From positions 1 to 64,000 of the forward strand of contig CAJMLV010000013.1 of assembly GCA_905214345.1 (NCBI GenBank): a DNA stretch of 64,000 nucleotides, in the 5' to 3' direction. Positions 1 to 8,504 of this stretch are shown piece after piece. The notes below the pieces were generated by a model. That model was not told where the DNA came from, searched no databases, and saw only the letters and a list, made by a program, of their open reading frames with translations. The position numbers and the translations under genes are program-made. This DNA comes from an uncultured bacterium. Its GTDB lineage: Bacteria; Bacillota; Clostridia; Oscillospirales; Ruminococcaceae. Position 1 is the stretch's first letter. Each line of letters opens with the position of its first letter.

Positions 1-36
1 TTCAGCGCCTGCCGTCCCTCGCGAGACAGCTTAGAT

Positions 37-65
37 ATAATACCACCCGGCCAGGTATTTGTCAA
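37..65 (-). promoter_or_regulatory. Promoter firing out of the left edge
   Basis: On the minus strand a TTGACA -35 (60-65) and a TATTAT -10 (37-42) are separated by 17 bp. It would drive a gene lying left of the window, divergent from the CorA gene. Confidence 0.55.
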
Positions 66-235
66 CACTTTTTTCGAAGTTTTTTCACTTTTTCTTCATA
101 GTCCGACTTTTCCTTGCAAATCTTCCGTTTTGCCGATATTTTCCTTCCATTTCCTTTTACATCCTTTTTTCTTGCGCTTTTCTCTCAAACGCCTTATACT
201 TATATAATACGATGAAACTACGGTGGTGGCAGACT

Positions 236-1177
236 ATGATGAAGATATACCAAACCTCCGACAAGCGGCTCACCCGCGTTGGGGAGATCGCGGAAGGCAC
301 CTGGATCAGTTTGACGGCGCCTTCGCCGGAAGAGGTCCGTCAGGTGGCTGCCACCCTGGACATTGAACCCGCCGACCTGCAGGCCGCACTGGACCCGGAA
401 GAGTCCGCCCGCGTATCCCTGGAGGACGGGTATACCGTTATTATTGTGGACGTGCCCGTACAGGTGCCGGACAAAGGTGTGGGTGTGTACACCACCATCC
501 CTCTGGGCATTCTTCTGACCCAGCAGACCATTACCACCGTATGTGCGGTGGACAGCCAGGTCTTGCAGGACTTTGCCGCCTGCCGGGTACGGGAATTCAG
601 CACCCGCAAGAAGATGCGCTTTGTCTACCAGATCATGAACCGGGCAGCCACCATGTACCAGCAGGAGCTGCGGCTCATCGACCGGCGCCGGCAGGAGATT
701 GAAAAGAACCTCTCCGGTACCATGCGGGACAGTGACCTTATTGAACTGCACGCTTTGGAATCCACCCTGGTCTACTTTGCCACCAGTTTGCGGGCCAACA
801 GCACCGTTCTGGACCGCCTGACCCGGTACAAACGGCTGGAACAGTATCCCGACGATATGGAACTTCTGGACGACGTCATCGTGGAGATGCGTCAGGCCAT
901 TGAGATGACCACCATCTACCGCGACGATATAAAAGGTACCCGGGAACTGTTCAGCGCCGTGTTGGACAACCGCTTGAACAACGCCATGAAATACCTGACC
1001 TCGGTCACCCTCATCATGGCTGTTCCCACGGTGGTTTCCGGTTTGTACGGCATGAACGTGAATCTGGACGGCATGCCTTTTGCCTCCTCTCCCTGGGGTT
1101 TTGCTCTGGTGTGTACCATCATCCTGGGCATCTGCGCGGGAGCAGCCTGGTTCCTGCACAAAAAACATATGCTGTGA
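236..1177 (+). CDS. CorA-family divalent cation transporter
   Basis: Probable inner-membrane Mg2+/divalent cation channel of the CorA/CorA-like (2-TM-GxN) family. The 313-residue protein has a long cytoplasmic N-terminal alpha/beta and coiled-helix part, then two C-terminal membrane helices. The signature Y-G-M-N motif ends the first helix (SGLYGMNVNL) and the C-terminus is basic (HKKHML), as usual for the family. An open frame continues upstream to 59, but a TATAAT at 203-208 puts the likely transcript start near 215, so the tandem ATGs at 236/239 are preferred. Only a weak GGTGG ribosome site precedes them. It stands alone: an outward promoter lies on its left and an ECF sigma gene follows. 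The family call is firm; the transported ion is inferred. Confidence 0.88.
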   Translation: MMKIYQTSDKRLTRVGEIAEGTWISLTAPSPEEVRQVAATLDIEPADLQAALDPEESARVSLEDGYTVIIVDVPVQVPDKGVGVYTTIPLGILLTQQTITTVCAVDSQVLQDFAACRVREFSTRKKMRFVYQIMNRAATMYQQELRLIDRRRQEIEKNLSGTMRDSDLIELHALESTLVYFATSLRANSTVLDRLTRYKRLEQYPDDMELLDDVIVEMRQAIEMTTIYRDDIKGTRELFSAVLDNRLNNAMKYLTSVTLIMAVPTVVSGLYGMNVNLDGMPFASSPWGFALVCTIILGICAGAAWFLHKKHML

Positions 1178-1272
1178 ACTGCATTTGCAGCGGCGTTTCG
1201 GCGCCGCTGTTTTTATTTTGCCCGCACGCTTGCGGGATATTCCGGTATCTTGTATATTCTTTTATATAAAGG

Positions 1273-1298
1273 TGTAACACGAAGGAAAAAACACCGTT
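1273..1298 (+). promoter_or_regulatory. Candidate ECF-sigma autoregulatory promoter
   Basis: TGTAAC (1273-1278) and CGTT (1295-1298) are separated by 16 bp. This matches the TGAAAC-N16-CGT layout of Bacillus-type ECF promoters and lies just upstream of the ECF sigma gene. A TATAAT at 1302-1307 has no -35 partner at the right distance. Confidence 0.45.
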
Positions 1299-1335
1299 CC
1301 TTATAATAGGAAGAGAAGTGAATGGAGGTGACGGC

Positions 1336-1896
1336 ATGGAGGATCGTGCCATTGTGGCCTTGTACTGGGCACGGGACGAGCGGGCCCTGACCGAGACCGC
1401 CGCCAAATTCGGTGCCTATTGCCGCAAGATCGCCATGAACCTGCTGGGCAGTGTTTCCGACGCCGAGGAAGTGGAAAACGACACCTGGTTGGCCGCCTGG
1501 AACAGCATGCCGGAAAACCGTCCGGCCCGGCTGGCCCCGTACTTAGGCCGCATCACCCGGAATCTGGCCCTGGACCGGCGGGACAAGGCCGGCGCCCAGA
1601 AGCGGGGCGGCGGCCAGGCCGAAGTGGTGCTGGAAGAGCTGGAAGGATGCCTGTCCAGCCCGGCGCGGGTGGAACACACGGTGGAAGCCGCCGAAACCGC
1701 CCGGCTCATCAGCGATTTTCTGCGCAGCCAGCCGGAAACGGCCCGAAACATATTTATACGGCGGTACTGGTACTGTGACGCCACCGCCGACATTGCCGCG
1801 CGCTTCGGCATACCCGAAGGCCGGGTGCGGGTAACGCTGCACCGGACCCGGGAACGTCTGAAACACTATCTGACCGAACAGGGGGTGAATGTATGA
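1336..1896 (+). CDS. ECF-type RNA polymerase sigma factor
   Basis: Sigma-70 family, extracytoplasmic-function group, 186 residues. The sigma-2 region (about residues 10-80) contains the usual acidic stretch SDAEEVENDTWLAAW. The sigma-4 helix-turn-helix is at about 130-180 (TADIAARFGIPEGRVRVTLH). The ATG at 1336 is preferred over the in-frame GTG at 1318 because GGAGGTG at 1324-1330 sits at the right distance from it. The stop overlaps the start of the next gene by 4 bp (ATGA), so the two are translationally coupled in the manner of sigma/anti-sigma pairs. The inducing signal is unknown. Confidence 0.9.
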   Translation: MEDRAIVALYWARDERALTETAAKFGAYCRKIAMNLLGSVSDAEEVENDTWLAAWNSMPENRPARLAPYLGRITRNLALDRRDKAGAQKRGGGQAEVVLEELEGCLSSPARVEHTVEAAETARLISDFLRSQPETARNIFIRRYWYCDATADIAARFGIPEGRVRVTLHRTRERLKHYLTEQGVNV

Positions 1897-3266
1897 CCGC
1901 ACGAGAACTGTTTGAAGCCATCGGTTCCATGGACGACGACCTGGTCCTGGCCGCCGACGAGGAACCGCTCCGCCGCCGGCGCAGCTGGCGGCCGGTACTG
2001 TACCGGGCGGTCCCCCTGGCCGCCTGCCTGTGCCTGGTGGTGGGCGCTGTGCTGTGGCAGGGACAGCAGGGTGCATCGGGCGGTGCCGCTCCCGAAACCG
2101 CCATGATGCAGGCCGCCCCCAACGATGACCCCACCGCTGCGGCCGCCGCTCCGCCGGATGCAGCCGCCCGCAGTGACGAAGCCGCCGAGGAAAGTGCTGA
2201 TTCCACAGCCGGCAAGCTGCAGACCGTTGACGGATTCAGCGCCGCGGTCAACGCTCTGAACGCTTCCGCTTTCCCCTCTGAACTGGCCGACCTGCTGGAT
2301 ACGGGCAGCGGAACTTACATCATGAGCACAGCACCGTCCCCCGTCGACCGCAGCGGTTCGGCCGACGAACAGCTGCCGGACACAGTACCGGTCTACGCCA
2401 GCATGGCGTCTTCCCGCAGTGTTGACACCGGCGGCATGTATGATCGGCTGCGGTCGATGCTGCAGGCTCTGGGTCTGGATACCGCCCTGGCAGATGAAGC
2501 GGTATATACCGGTCTGACCCAGGAGGAGGCCGCAGAACAGGCCGCTGCTCTGCGGGAACAGGGCGGAAGCGAAGGCGATGAACTGCGTCTTTGGTCCTGC
2601 GCCGCCGAACTGGCCCTGGAAGTAGCCCCCAACGAGACCTGGCCGCAGGGAGTGACCATCACCGCCGAGAGCAACGGAACCGTAACCGCCCGGGTGCCCG
2701 GTGCCGAGACCGCTGCCGCGCCCCTGCAGGAAAACGCTGCCGATGCCGCCGAAACGGTGCTGACCCGCTGGCCGGAGGTAGCCGCCCTGGCTGGGCAGGC
2801 ACCCACAATCCAGACCTATACCGGCACCGACGGCGAATGGCATGCCCGGTTCTATGACGCTGCCGACAACAGCTGCCGAGATATTGAATCCGGAGACCTG
2901 CGCAGCGTGGAAGTGGCACTGGATGAAAACGGCAGCCGGTGCCTGGTGATCTGGCGGAATACCGACCTGAACGCCACCGTGGGCGAATACACCACCGTCA
3001 CCCGGGAGGAAGCCGACGAACTGATGGCGCAGAACATGTTCCTCACCGATGTGGGCACGCTGGACGGCAGTGCCGTGCTGGAAAACCTGGACAGCGTGCG
3101 TCTGGTGTACACCAGCAACCGCACCGGCGCCTGGTACCTGCCCTACTGGAGCTACCTTGCCGATGAAGGCACGGACGAAACCGACCCCGACCTGCACATC
3201 TACCGGGAATACCTGGTCCCCGCCGTAAGCCTGCAGGACCTGGCAACCCTGGCCGATACACAGTAA
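1893..3266 (+). CDS. Membrane-anchored partner of the ECF sigma factor (putative anti-sigma)
   Basis: 457-residue protein with a short cytoplasmic N-terminus (about 1-35), one membrane helix (about 37-56, ACLCLVVGAVLW), an Ala/Glu-rich linker, then a large extracellular part. No known fold is recognised in the outer part. The start ELFEAIGSMDDDLVLAADE resembles the short acidic N-termini common in Clostridia next to ECF sigma genes. Its 4-bp overlap with the sigma gene is the main reason for the anti-sigma proposal; no zinc-binding H-x3-C-x2-C motif is seen. A terminator follows directly. The topology is clear, the role is inferred. Confidence 0.6.
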   Translation: MTARELFEAIGSMDDDLVLAADEEPLRRRRSWRPVLYRAVPLAACLCLVVGAVLWQGQQGASGGAAPETAMMQAAPNDDPTAAAAAPPDAAARSDEAAEESADSTAGKLQTVDGFSAAVNALNASAFPSELADLLDTGSGTYIMSTAPSPVDRSGSADEQLPDTVPVYASMASSRSVDTGGMYDRLRSMLQALGLDTALADEAVYTGLTQEEAAEQAAALREQGGSEGDELRLWSCAAELALEVAPNETWPQGVTITAESNGTVTARVPGAETAAAPLQENAADAAETVLTRWPEVAALAGQAPTIQTYTGTDGEWHARFYDAADNSCRDIESGDLRSVEVALDENGSRCLVIWRNTDLNATVGEYTTVTREEADELMAQNMFLTDVGTLDGSAVLENLDSVRLVYTSNRTGAWYLPYWSYLADEGTDETDPDLHIYREYLVPAVSLQDLATLADTQ

Positions 3267-3277
3267 CGCATCTTTCA

Positions 3278-3314
3278 CCCCGCGGCCCCCTCGATGCCGC
3301 GGGGTATTTTTATT
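3278..3314 (+). terminator. Intrinsic terminator of the sigma operon
   Basis: A 9-bp GC stem (CCCCGCGGC / GCCGCGGGG) is followed by a T-rich run. The remaining sequence to 3507 holds no recognisable gene. Confidence 0.8.
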
Positions 3315-3507
3315 TACAACTTTTTCACTCTTTGGCTGCCAAAAACGCTCTTTTACCCTCGTACTATAAAATATGCGGGTCCCAACACCGCTCTGTTTGT
3401 TTCCGTCCGGGAAACAATTTGTAAAAAGATGCGTCTTTTCACTGTTTATTTGTCAAACCCGCCAAAAGTCTACACCGCCCTTACCGAATCCTTGGCTGGT
3501 TTCCGGC

Positions 3508-3536
3508 TTGTTTTCCTCTCCGGACGGAAGTATAAT
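3508..3536 (+). promoter_or_regulatory. Promoter of the PAP2 gene
   Basis: TTGTTT (3508-3513), 17 bp, TATAAT (3531-3536), with the start codon about 50 bp downstream. Confidence 0.6.
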
Positions 3537-3584
3537 GTGGTCTATCGTCAGAGGAATCTGATGGGGAGAAAAAAGGAGTTTATT

Positions 3585-4259
3585 ATGCGCAGCTGGTTCA
3601 GAAATCACCCGGTCTGTTTTATGGCCGGGTATCTGGTATTCTATCTTGCGTTTTTCTTTTTGCTGGAAAAAACCGTGCTTGTCCCGGACCTGATCCTGCA
3701 CTGCACGCTGGATGATCTGATCCCCTTCTGCAAGTATGCCATCATCCCGTACTATCTGTGGTTTCTCTGGATACCCGGCACCCTCTTCTTTCTGCTGTTC
3801 AGAGCGCCCCGCTGGGATTTCTGGCGGCTGTGCCTGCCGCTGTTCATCGGCATGACTCTGGCGCTGCTGTTCTGTGCGGTGGTGCCCAACGGGGTGTATC
3901 TGCGCCCCGGGTATGTGCCCGGCACCGATGTGTTCGCCGAGGCGGTGCGGGATCTGTACCGCGCAGACACGTCCACCAACGTGTTCCCTTCCATTCATGT
4001 GCTGAACGCCGTGACCCTGGACCTGGCGTGGCAGCGATACTTACGGAAGGGTGTGCCCTTCCGTATCCCGCTGTGCTGCGCAGCACACCTGCTTGACTTT
4101 GCCATCATCGCTTCCACCATGCTGCTGAAACAGCATTCCGCCATGGACGCCATGGGCGGCGTTCTGCTGGCGCTTCTGCTGGACCGCGTGGGCAACCGTC
4201 TGACCCAATGGTGGTTTGAACCCCACAGCGACCGCCGCAAAATTCTGGAACGGGTATGA
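3585..4259 (+). CDS. PAP2-family membrane phosphatase
   Basis: 224-residue polytopic membrane protein of the type-2 phosphatidic acid phosphatase/undecaprenyl-pyrophosphatase superfamily. Five to six hydrophobic segments are visible, starting with FMAGYLVFYLAFFF. Motif 2 is FPSIHVL (Ser-x-x-His) and motif 3 is HSAMDAMGG (His...Asp). The canonical K-x6-RP motif 1 is not obvious, so lipid phosphatase activity is likely but the substrate is open. The start is set by AAAAGGAG at 3571-3578; frames opening further upstream run through the promoter. Monocistronic between two terminators. Confidence 0.8.
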   Translation: MRSWFRNHPVCFMAGYLVFYLAFFFLLEKTVLVPDLILHCTLDDLIPFCKYAIIPYYLWFLWIPGTLFFLLFRAPRWDFWRLCLPLFIGMTLALLFCAVVPNGVYLRPGYVPGTDVFAEAVRDLYRADTSTNVFPSIHVLNAVTLDLAWQRYLRKGVPFRIPLCCAAHLLDFAIIASTMLLKQHSAMDAMGGVLLALLLDRVGNRLTQWWFEPHSDRRKILERV

Positions 4260-4267
4260 ATATCACC

Positions 4268-4294
4268 GGCCGGGCCTTGTACCCGGCCTTTTTG
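4268..4294 (+). terminator. Intrinsic terminator of the PAP2 gene
   Basis: GGCCGGG / CCCGGCC stem with a 7-nt loop and a following TTTTT. Confidence 0.75.
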
Positions 4295-4398
4295 TTGCCG
4301 CAGCCACTATTTTTTCCCATTCATTTTTGCTAAAATGAAGAGTAGAGTCCAAGTCTTGTATAATACTGAAGTTTGAGTCTTTCAGGGAGGTATAGATC

Positions 4399-5610
4399 AT
4401 GCACAACATTCAGACCATTGCCCCGGACATCATCTACGTGGGCGCCAGCGACCGCCGTCTGGCCAAGTTCGAGAACCTGTTCCCCATTCCCCGGGGCGTT
4501 TCCTACAACTCCTATGTCATCGTGGACGAAAAGACCGCGCTGATGGACACCGCCGACGTTTCTGTGGGCGCCCAGTTCCTGGAAAATGTCGCCGCCGCAC
4601 TGAACGGCCGCAGCCTGGACTACCTGGTGGTGGACCACATGGAACCCGACCACGCCGCCATGATCGAGGAAGTGCTGCTGCGCTGGCCCGGCGCCCAGAT
4701 CGTCTGCAACGCCAAGACCGTGCCCATGCTGAAGGCTTTCTTCCCCGGTGATGCCGCCGCCATCGACGGTGCCCTGCTGGTGAAGGAGGGCGACACCCTG
4801 GAACTGGGCAAGCACAGCCTGAGCTTTGTGATGGCCCCCATGGTACACTGGCCGGAAGTGATGATGGCCTTTGATACCGCCACCGGCACCCTGTTCAGCG
4901 CCGACGCTTTCGGCACCTTCGGCGCCCTGGGCGGCAGCCTGTTTGCCGACGAAGTGAACTTTGAGCGCGACTGGCTGGACGATGCCCGCCGTTACTACGC
5001 CAACATCGTGGGCAAGTACGGTGTGCAGGTGCAGACCGTGCTGAAGAAGGCCGCCGGCCTGCCCATCCAGACCATTGCGCCTCTGCATGGTCCCATCTGG
5101 CGCAAGGACCTGGCCTGGTTCCTGGGCAAGTATGACCTGTGGAGCCGCTGGCAGGCCGAGGACAACACCGCCGTGGTGCTGTACGGCAGTCTGTACGGCA
5201 ACACCGCCGCTGCCGCCGAGGCCGTGGCCGCCCAGCTGGGCGCCCGCGGTGTGGCCGGCGTGAAGGTGCTGGACCTGTCCGTGGCTGATGTGAGCGAGGC
5301 CGTGGCCGAGTGCTGGCGCGCTTCCACCATCGTGCTGGCCAGCCCCACCTACAACGGCGGCCTGTATCCCCCGGTGGCCGCCCTGCTGGACGACCTGCAG
5401 GCTCTGGGTCTGCAGAACCGCACCTTTGCCCTCATCGAGAACGGCAGCTGGGCTCCCATGTCCGCCCGCCTGATGACCGCCAAGCTGGAAGGTCTGAAGA
5501 ACTGCACCGTTCTGGAGAGCAAGCTCACCGTGCGCGGCGCCCTGAACCCCGCTCAGAACGGGGAAGTGGCTGCCCTGGCCGACGCTGTGGCCCAGGCTGT
5601 GAAGGGCTGA
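4399..5610 (+). CDS. FprA-type flavodiiron protein (A-type flavoprotein)
   Basis: 403 residues. An N-terminal metallo-beta-lactamase-like diiron domain carries the ligand series H-x-E-x-D-H (VDHMEPDH), a His in APMVHWPE, Asp in SADAFG and His in PLHGP. A C-terminal flavodoxin domain (from about residue 255) starts with the FMN loop LYGSLYGNTAAAAE. Such proteins reduce O2 to water or NO to N2O in the cytoplasm of anaerobes, taking electrons from rubredoxin or NADH-rubredoxin reductase. No rubredoxin gene is adjacent. A GGAGGT site 8 bp upstream fixes the start, and a TATAAT lies at 4359-4364. Its likely role is O2/NO detoxification in a strict anaerobe. Confidence 0.92.
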   Translation: MHNIQTIAPDIIYVGASDRRLAKFENLFPIPRGVSYNSYVIVDEKTALMDTADVSVGAQFLENVAAALNGRSLDYLVVDHMEPDHAAMIEEVLLRWPGAQIVCNAKTVPMLKAFFPGDAAAIDGALLVKEGDTLELGKHSLSFVMAPMVHWPEVMMAFDTATGTLFSADAFGTFGALGGSLFADEVNFERDWLDDARRYYANIVGKYGVQVQTVLKKAAGLPIQTIAPLHGPIWRKDLAWFLGKYDLWSRWQAEDNTAVVLYGSLYGNTAAAAEAVAAQLGARGVAGVKVLDLSVADVSEAVAECWRASTIVLASPTYNGGLYPPVAALLDDLQALGLQNRTFALIENGSWAPMSARLMTAKLEGLKNCTVLESKLTVRGALNPAQNGEVAALADAVAQAVKG

Positions 5611-5639
5611 TTCTCTCCCTGAACCTCCCATAAACAAAA

Positions 5640-5682
5640 AAAGCACCCCGCTGCCGGAAATGCCCGGCGGCGGGGTTTTTGT
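5640..5682. terminator. Bidirectional terminator between convergent genes
   Basis: A GC stem (CCCCGCTGCCGG / CCGGCGGCGGGG, one mismatch) is flanked by A-runs on the left and T-runs on the right. It serves the FprA gene and the convergent XpaC-like gene. Confidence 0.75.
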
Positions 5683-5697
5683 ATGTGCATCTCGGTT

Positions 5698-6975
5698 TTA
5701 CAGCTCCATCCGGGGCATATCGGGGGCTCGGGGCGTTTTCAGGGAGAAGGGGTCCTCCCCTGCCAGACCGTCGGCCTGCAGCATCTTTTCCATCACGTCG
5801 ATGTCTGCCGAAAGGTCCAGTGCGTCGGACTGGAACAGCTTGTCCAGCTGGTTCTCAAAGGCAGTGACCAGGGTACCCATGGCCTGCTCGATGCGGCGCT
5901 TGGATTCGGAGATGTTCTCTCCCTCAATGCCCTGGGCATCCATCTCGGCGTAGGCTTCCAGCAATTTGAGGGAGGTGGGCAGGTAATAATCCAGGAATTT
6001 GCGCATCTGGGGCAGTTTTTCGGGGTCGGATTCCGCCTGGGCAAAAATCTTGGCGGTCACCGCTTCCAGCCGGGCGATGCGGTCGCTCATCTCCTCATCA
6101 GGGATGGCGTCATTCAGTTCCCGCAGGCGCAGCAGCGTTTTGTCATACTCGCTCTGGGGTGCGGCCTGGGCTTTGGGGGCTGCGGGCTGGGGCGTCTGCT
6201 GGGGTTTGGGGGCATCGCCCCGCACCACCAGGCAGCGGGTACGCATATCCAGGTAGGCGTCCTCCCCGAACAGGCCCTTGTCGATGCACTCTTCCAGACG
6301 GCGGCAGCACTTGTCGTAACTGCAGGGGATGGCATCGGCGATCTCTTTGATGTACATATGGTCGGCGTCGCCCACGATCTTATCGATCTTGCGGCGGATG
6401 CGCCGCCCGGTGCGCATGATGTTGGAACCGATGTACATGCCGATACCTGCGAACAGAGGCAGGGACCCGGCGATCACATCTTCCACATACAGGTGCCAGT
6501 ACTCCCATCCGCCGTAGAAAAGCATATCGGACACACTGCTCACGGTGGCCAGCAGACCGATGGCTCCCACAATAATGCCCGCTATGGCCAGCACATTGAT
6601 ACCGGTTTCGCTGTCCTGATCGGCGGCAGGCTTTGCCGCTTTTTGGGGCTGCGGCACCGGGTTGGGCTGTGTTTGCCGGTCAGGCTGAGCCGTCTGGGCG
6701 GGCTGGGCATAGATGCTGTGGGTCGGCGCGTATTTCCGGGATGTGCGGAACGAATCCGAACGGATCTGCCCGGTGCGCAGCAGATGGTTGAGCACCAGCA
6801 GCACGATGGACACCGGCCACATGCCGAAGCAAAAGGTGAGGATCACGACCCAGATGGGAATCTGGAAGGGTGCGTCGCCCCGGCGGTATTCCTGGCGCTG
6901 GGGCTGGTACCGCCGGTTGGACGGCGGAGACAGCGGTCGGCGCTTGTCCCGATCGTCGTAGTACGGGGTGGGCAT
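5698..6975 (-). CDS. XpaC-like membrane protein (5-bromo-4-chloroindolyl phosphate hydrolysis family)
   Basis: 425 residues. A Pro/Arg/Gln-rich N-terminus is followed by a membrane helix (about 42-62, VVILTFCFGMWPVSIVLLVL), a second disordered linker, two more hydrophobic segments (about 125-185), and a soluble C-terminal half. The YYLPTSLKLLEAY segment and the helical C-terminus resemble the XpaC family, whose biochemical role is unsettled; the 'hydrolysis' name comes from a screening phenotype. It follows the SGNH hydrolase gene by 35 bp on the same strand and is probably cotranscribed. XpaC genes often neighbour telA-type toxic-anion genes, but none is present here. Confidence 0.65.
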   Translation of the reverse strand: MPTPYYDDRDKRRPLSPPSNRRYQPQRQEYRRGDAPFQIPIWVVILTFCFGMWPVSIVLLVLNHLLRTGQIRSDSFRTSRKYAPTHSIYAQPAQTAQPDRQTQPNPVPQPQKAAKPAADQDSETGINVLAIAGIIVGAIGLLATVSSVSDMLFYGGWEYWHLYVEDVIAGSLPLFAGIGMYIGSNIMRTGRRIRRKIDKIVGDADHMYIKEIADAIPCSYDKCCRRLEECIDKGLFGEDAYLDMRTRCLVVRGDAPKPQQTPQPAAPKAQAAPQSEYDKTLLRLRELNDAIPDEEMSDRIARLEAVTAKIFAQAESDPEKLPQMRKFLDYYLPTSLKLLEAYAEMDAQGIEGENISESKRRIEQAMGTLVTAFENQLDKLFQSDALDLSADIDVMEKMLQADGLAGEDPFSLKTPRAPDMPRMEL

Positions 6976-7010
6976 GAATGATTCCTTCTTTCCGCAAGGT
7001 AAGCCCTGGT

Positions 7011-8324
7011 TCAGGGCAGGTCGGTGAGCAGCTGCTTGATGGAGTCGTCCAGATAATAGGTGCTGCCCGCCTGGTAGGGATTATCTTTATTATAAGGAAC
7101 ATGGGTACACAGGTAGGTGACCCAGTTGTTGTAGCCGGAAACCGTCAGGTGGATGCCGTCCGGCTGGGCATAGTCCTCGATAAGGTTGCCGTCCGAATCG
7201 GTGAAAGCCGCCGCCAGGTCCAGATAGTAACAGCCCTTTTCGGCACACATATCCCGGATGGCACTGTTGATGGTGTTGAGGTGGTCGGTGGCCATCCCGG
7301 GGGAAGATTCCAGCACTTCCGGCCGCACCGGCAGGATGGACTGCACAAAGATCATGGTGTCGGGCAGCATGGCCTTGAGGTCATCCAGCATCCGGCCATA
7401 GTAGTTCAGGAAAGAGTCGTCCGCCGTGCCGCTGGCAATGGCGTTGGTGCCCACCAGCACATAGAGCTTGGCGGGCGGGTCGGCCGCCAGCAGGTCAAAG
7501 GGGATTTCGTCCTCATCGTTGGCGTTCTTCATGGTGGTGCGGTTGACAAAGTTGTTGGGGGACGCACCTTCGTAAGCCAGGACCCGGGCTCCGCTCAGGT
7601 CGATGTCATAATCCACATAGCCCACGGTGAGAGAGTCGCCCAGAAACGCTGCATCAGAGAACCAGTCGGTGGTGACCCGGCCGAATTCGGGCACAGCGTC
7701 GGATGCGGCGGGCAGAGCGGTGTAGGTATAGGTGTCGGTCTGTCTGACCGGCCCCACCGTGCCCCAGTTCACCGCCTGGGTGGCGGTGGACTCGCTGCCG
7801 TCCCCGCCGCCGTAGGGCAGGGGCGCCACCAGCCGGTCCGCCAGGGCGGTTTCCGGGCTGGCCATCTGAGAGGGCGGAGTTTTCGCACTTTCCGGCAGGA
7901 CCAGCGTCACCACGCCGGAAACCACCAGAATCCCCGCCACAGTACCCAGAAACAGCTTGCGCCGCTGGGCGCGCCGGCGCTGCCGGGCTGCCTGCTGGCG
8001 GGCCGGGTCCACCCGGCGCCGGGGCGGCCGGGGCGAGGGCGTGCTCTGATATTCCGGTTCCGGGGAACGGGGCGGAATATACTCCTCCGCCCGGACCCAG
8101 TCTTCCTCCAGTCCGCTGGGGTCATATTGCGCCGGGCGCACATCATCGCCGCCCCGGCGTGGGGTATACGGGGCACGGTAGTAACTGTCCCGGGAAGATT
8201 GCCCGCCCAAGGGGTCCTGCCCCATGCGGCGCACCCCGCCCGTGCCGGGAGAATTGACTTTACGGCCGTTGGTGCGGCGCGGGTCCTGCTTGTAACCGCC
8301 GTAACCGCCTTCCCTGTTGGGCAT
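7011..8324 (-). CDS. Membrane-anchored SGNH/GDSL hydrolase
   Basis: 437 residues. An Arg/Pro-rich cytoplasmic N-terminus (1-115) is followed by a membrane helix (about 118-138, FLGTVAGILVVSGVVTLVL) and an extracellular SGNH hydrolase domain. Block I is FLGDSLTVGY (catalytic Ser), block III is VGTNA (oxyanion Asn), and block V is PDGIHLT (Asp/His). Family members are esterases or acyltransferases, and extracellular ones often act on cell-wall polysaccharides; the substrate is not readable here. Start supported by GGAGGGGCG upstream. First gene of a two-gene unit with the XpaC-like protein. Confidence 0.8.
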   Translation of the reverse strand: MPNREGGYGGYKQDPRRTNGRKVNSPGTGGVRRMGQDPLGGQSSRDSYYRAPYTPRRGGDDVRPAQYDPSGLEEDWVRAEEYIPPRSPEPEYQSTPSPRPPRRRVDPARQQAARQRRRAQRRKLFLGTVAGILVVSGVVTLVLPESAKTPPSQMASPETALADRLVAPLPYGGGDGSESTATQAVNWGTVGPVRQTDTYTYTALPAASDAVPEFGRVTTDWFSDAAFLGDSLTVGYVDYDIDLSGARVLAYEGASPNNFVNRTTMKNANDEDEIPFDLLAADPPAKLYVLVGTNAIASGTADDSFLNYYGRMLDDLKAMLPDTMIFVQSILPVRPEVLESSPGMATDHLNTINSAIRDMCAEKGCYYLDLAAAFTDSDGNLIEDYAQPDGIHLTVSGYNNWVTYLCTHVPYNKDNPYQAGSTYYLDDSIKQLLTDLP

Positions 8325-8433
8325 ACGCGCCCCTCCTTCCCTGTTTTCGGCCTGTCCGATTTTTTGGTATCAGATTGATTATACCACACTTACCCTTTCA
8401 AAAACAGAGTCCCCACAAAAGTTTTGCACCCTC

Positions 8434-8487
8434 TTGACATCTGCGGCAAGGCGCCTATAATAAGCATCGTTACAATAAGCATGCTTA
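8434..8487 (+). promoter_or_regulatory. Promoter plus palindromic operator of the MarR/YczE operon
   Basis: TTGACA (8434-8439), 16 bp, TATAAT (8456-8461). Just downstream is the perfect 12-bp palindrome TAAGCATGCTTA (8476-8487). Its left half, AATAAGCAT, also occurs at 8459-8467, overlapping the -10, so the half-site is repeated with a 15-bp period. This suggests autorepression by the MarR protein. Confidence 0.6.
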
Positions 8488-8504
8488 GTATATGAGGTGA
8501 CGGA

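Noticed and set aside
1302..1307. TATAAT as a housekeeping promoter for the ECF sigma gene
   Set aside because: No -35-like hexamer is found at a usable distance upstream; the ECF-type motif fits better.
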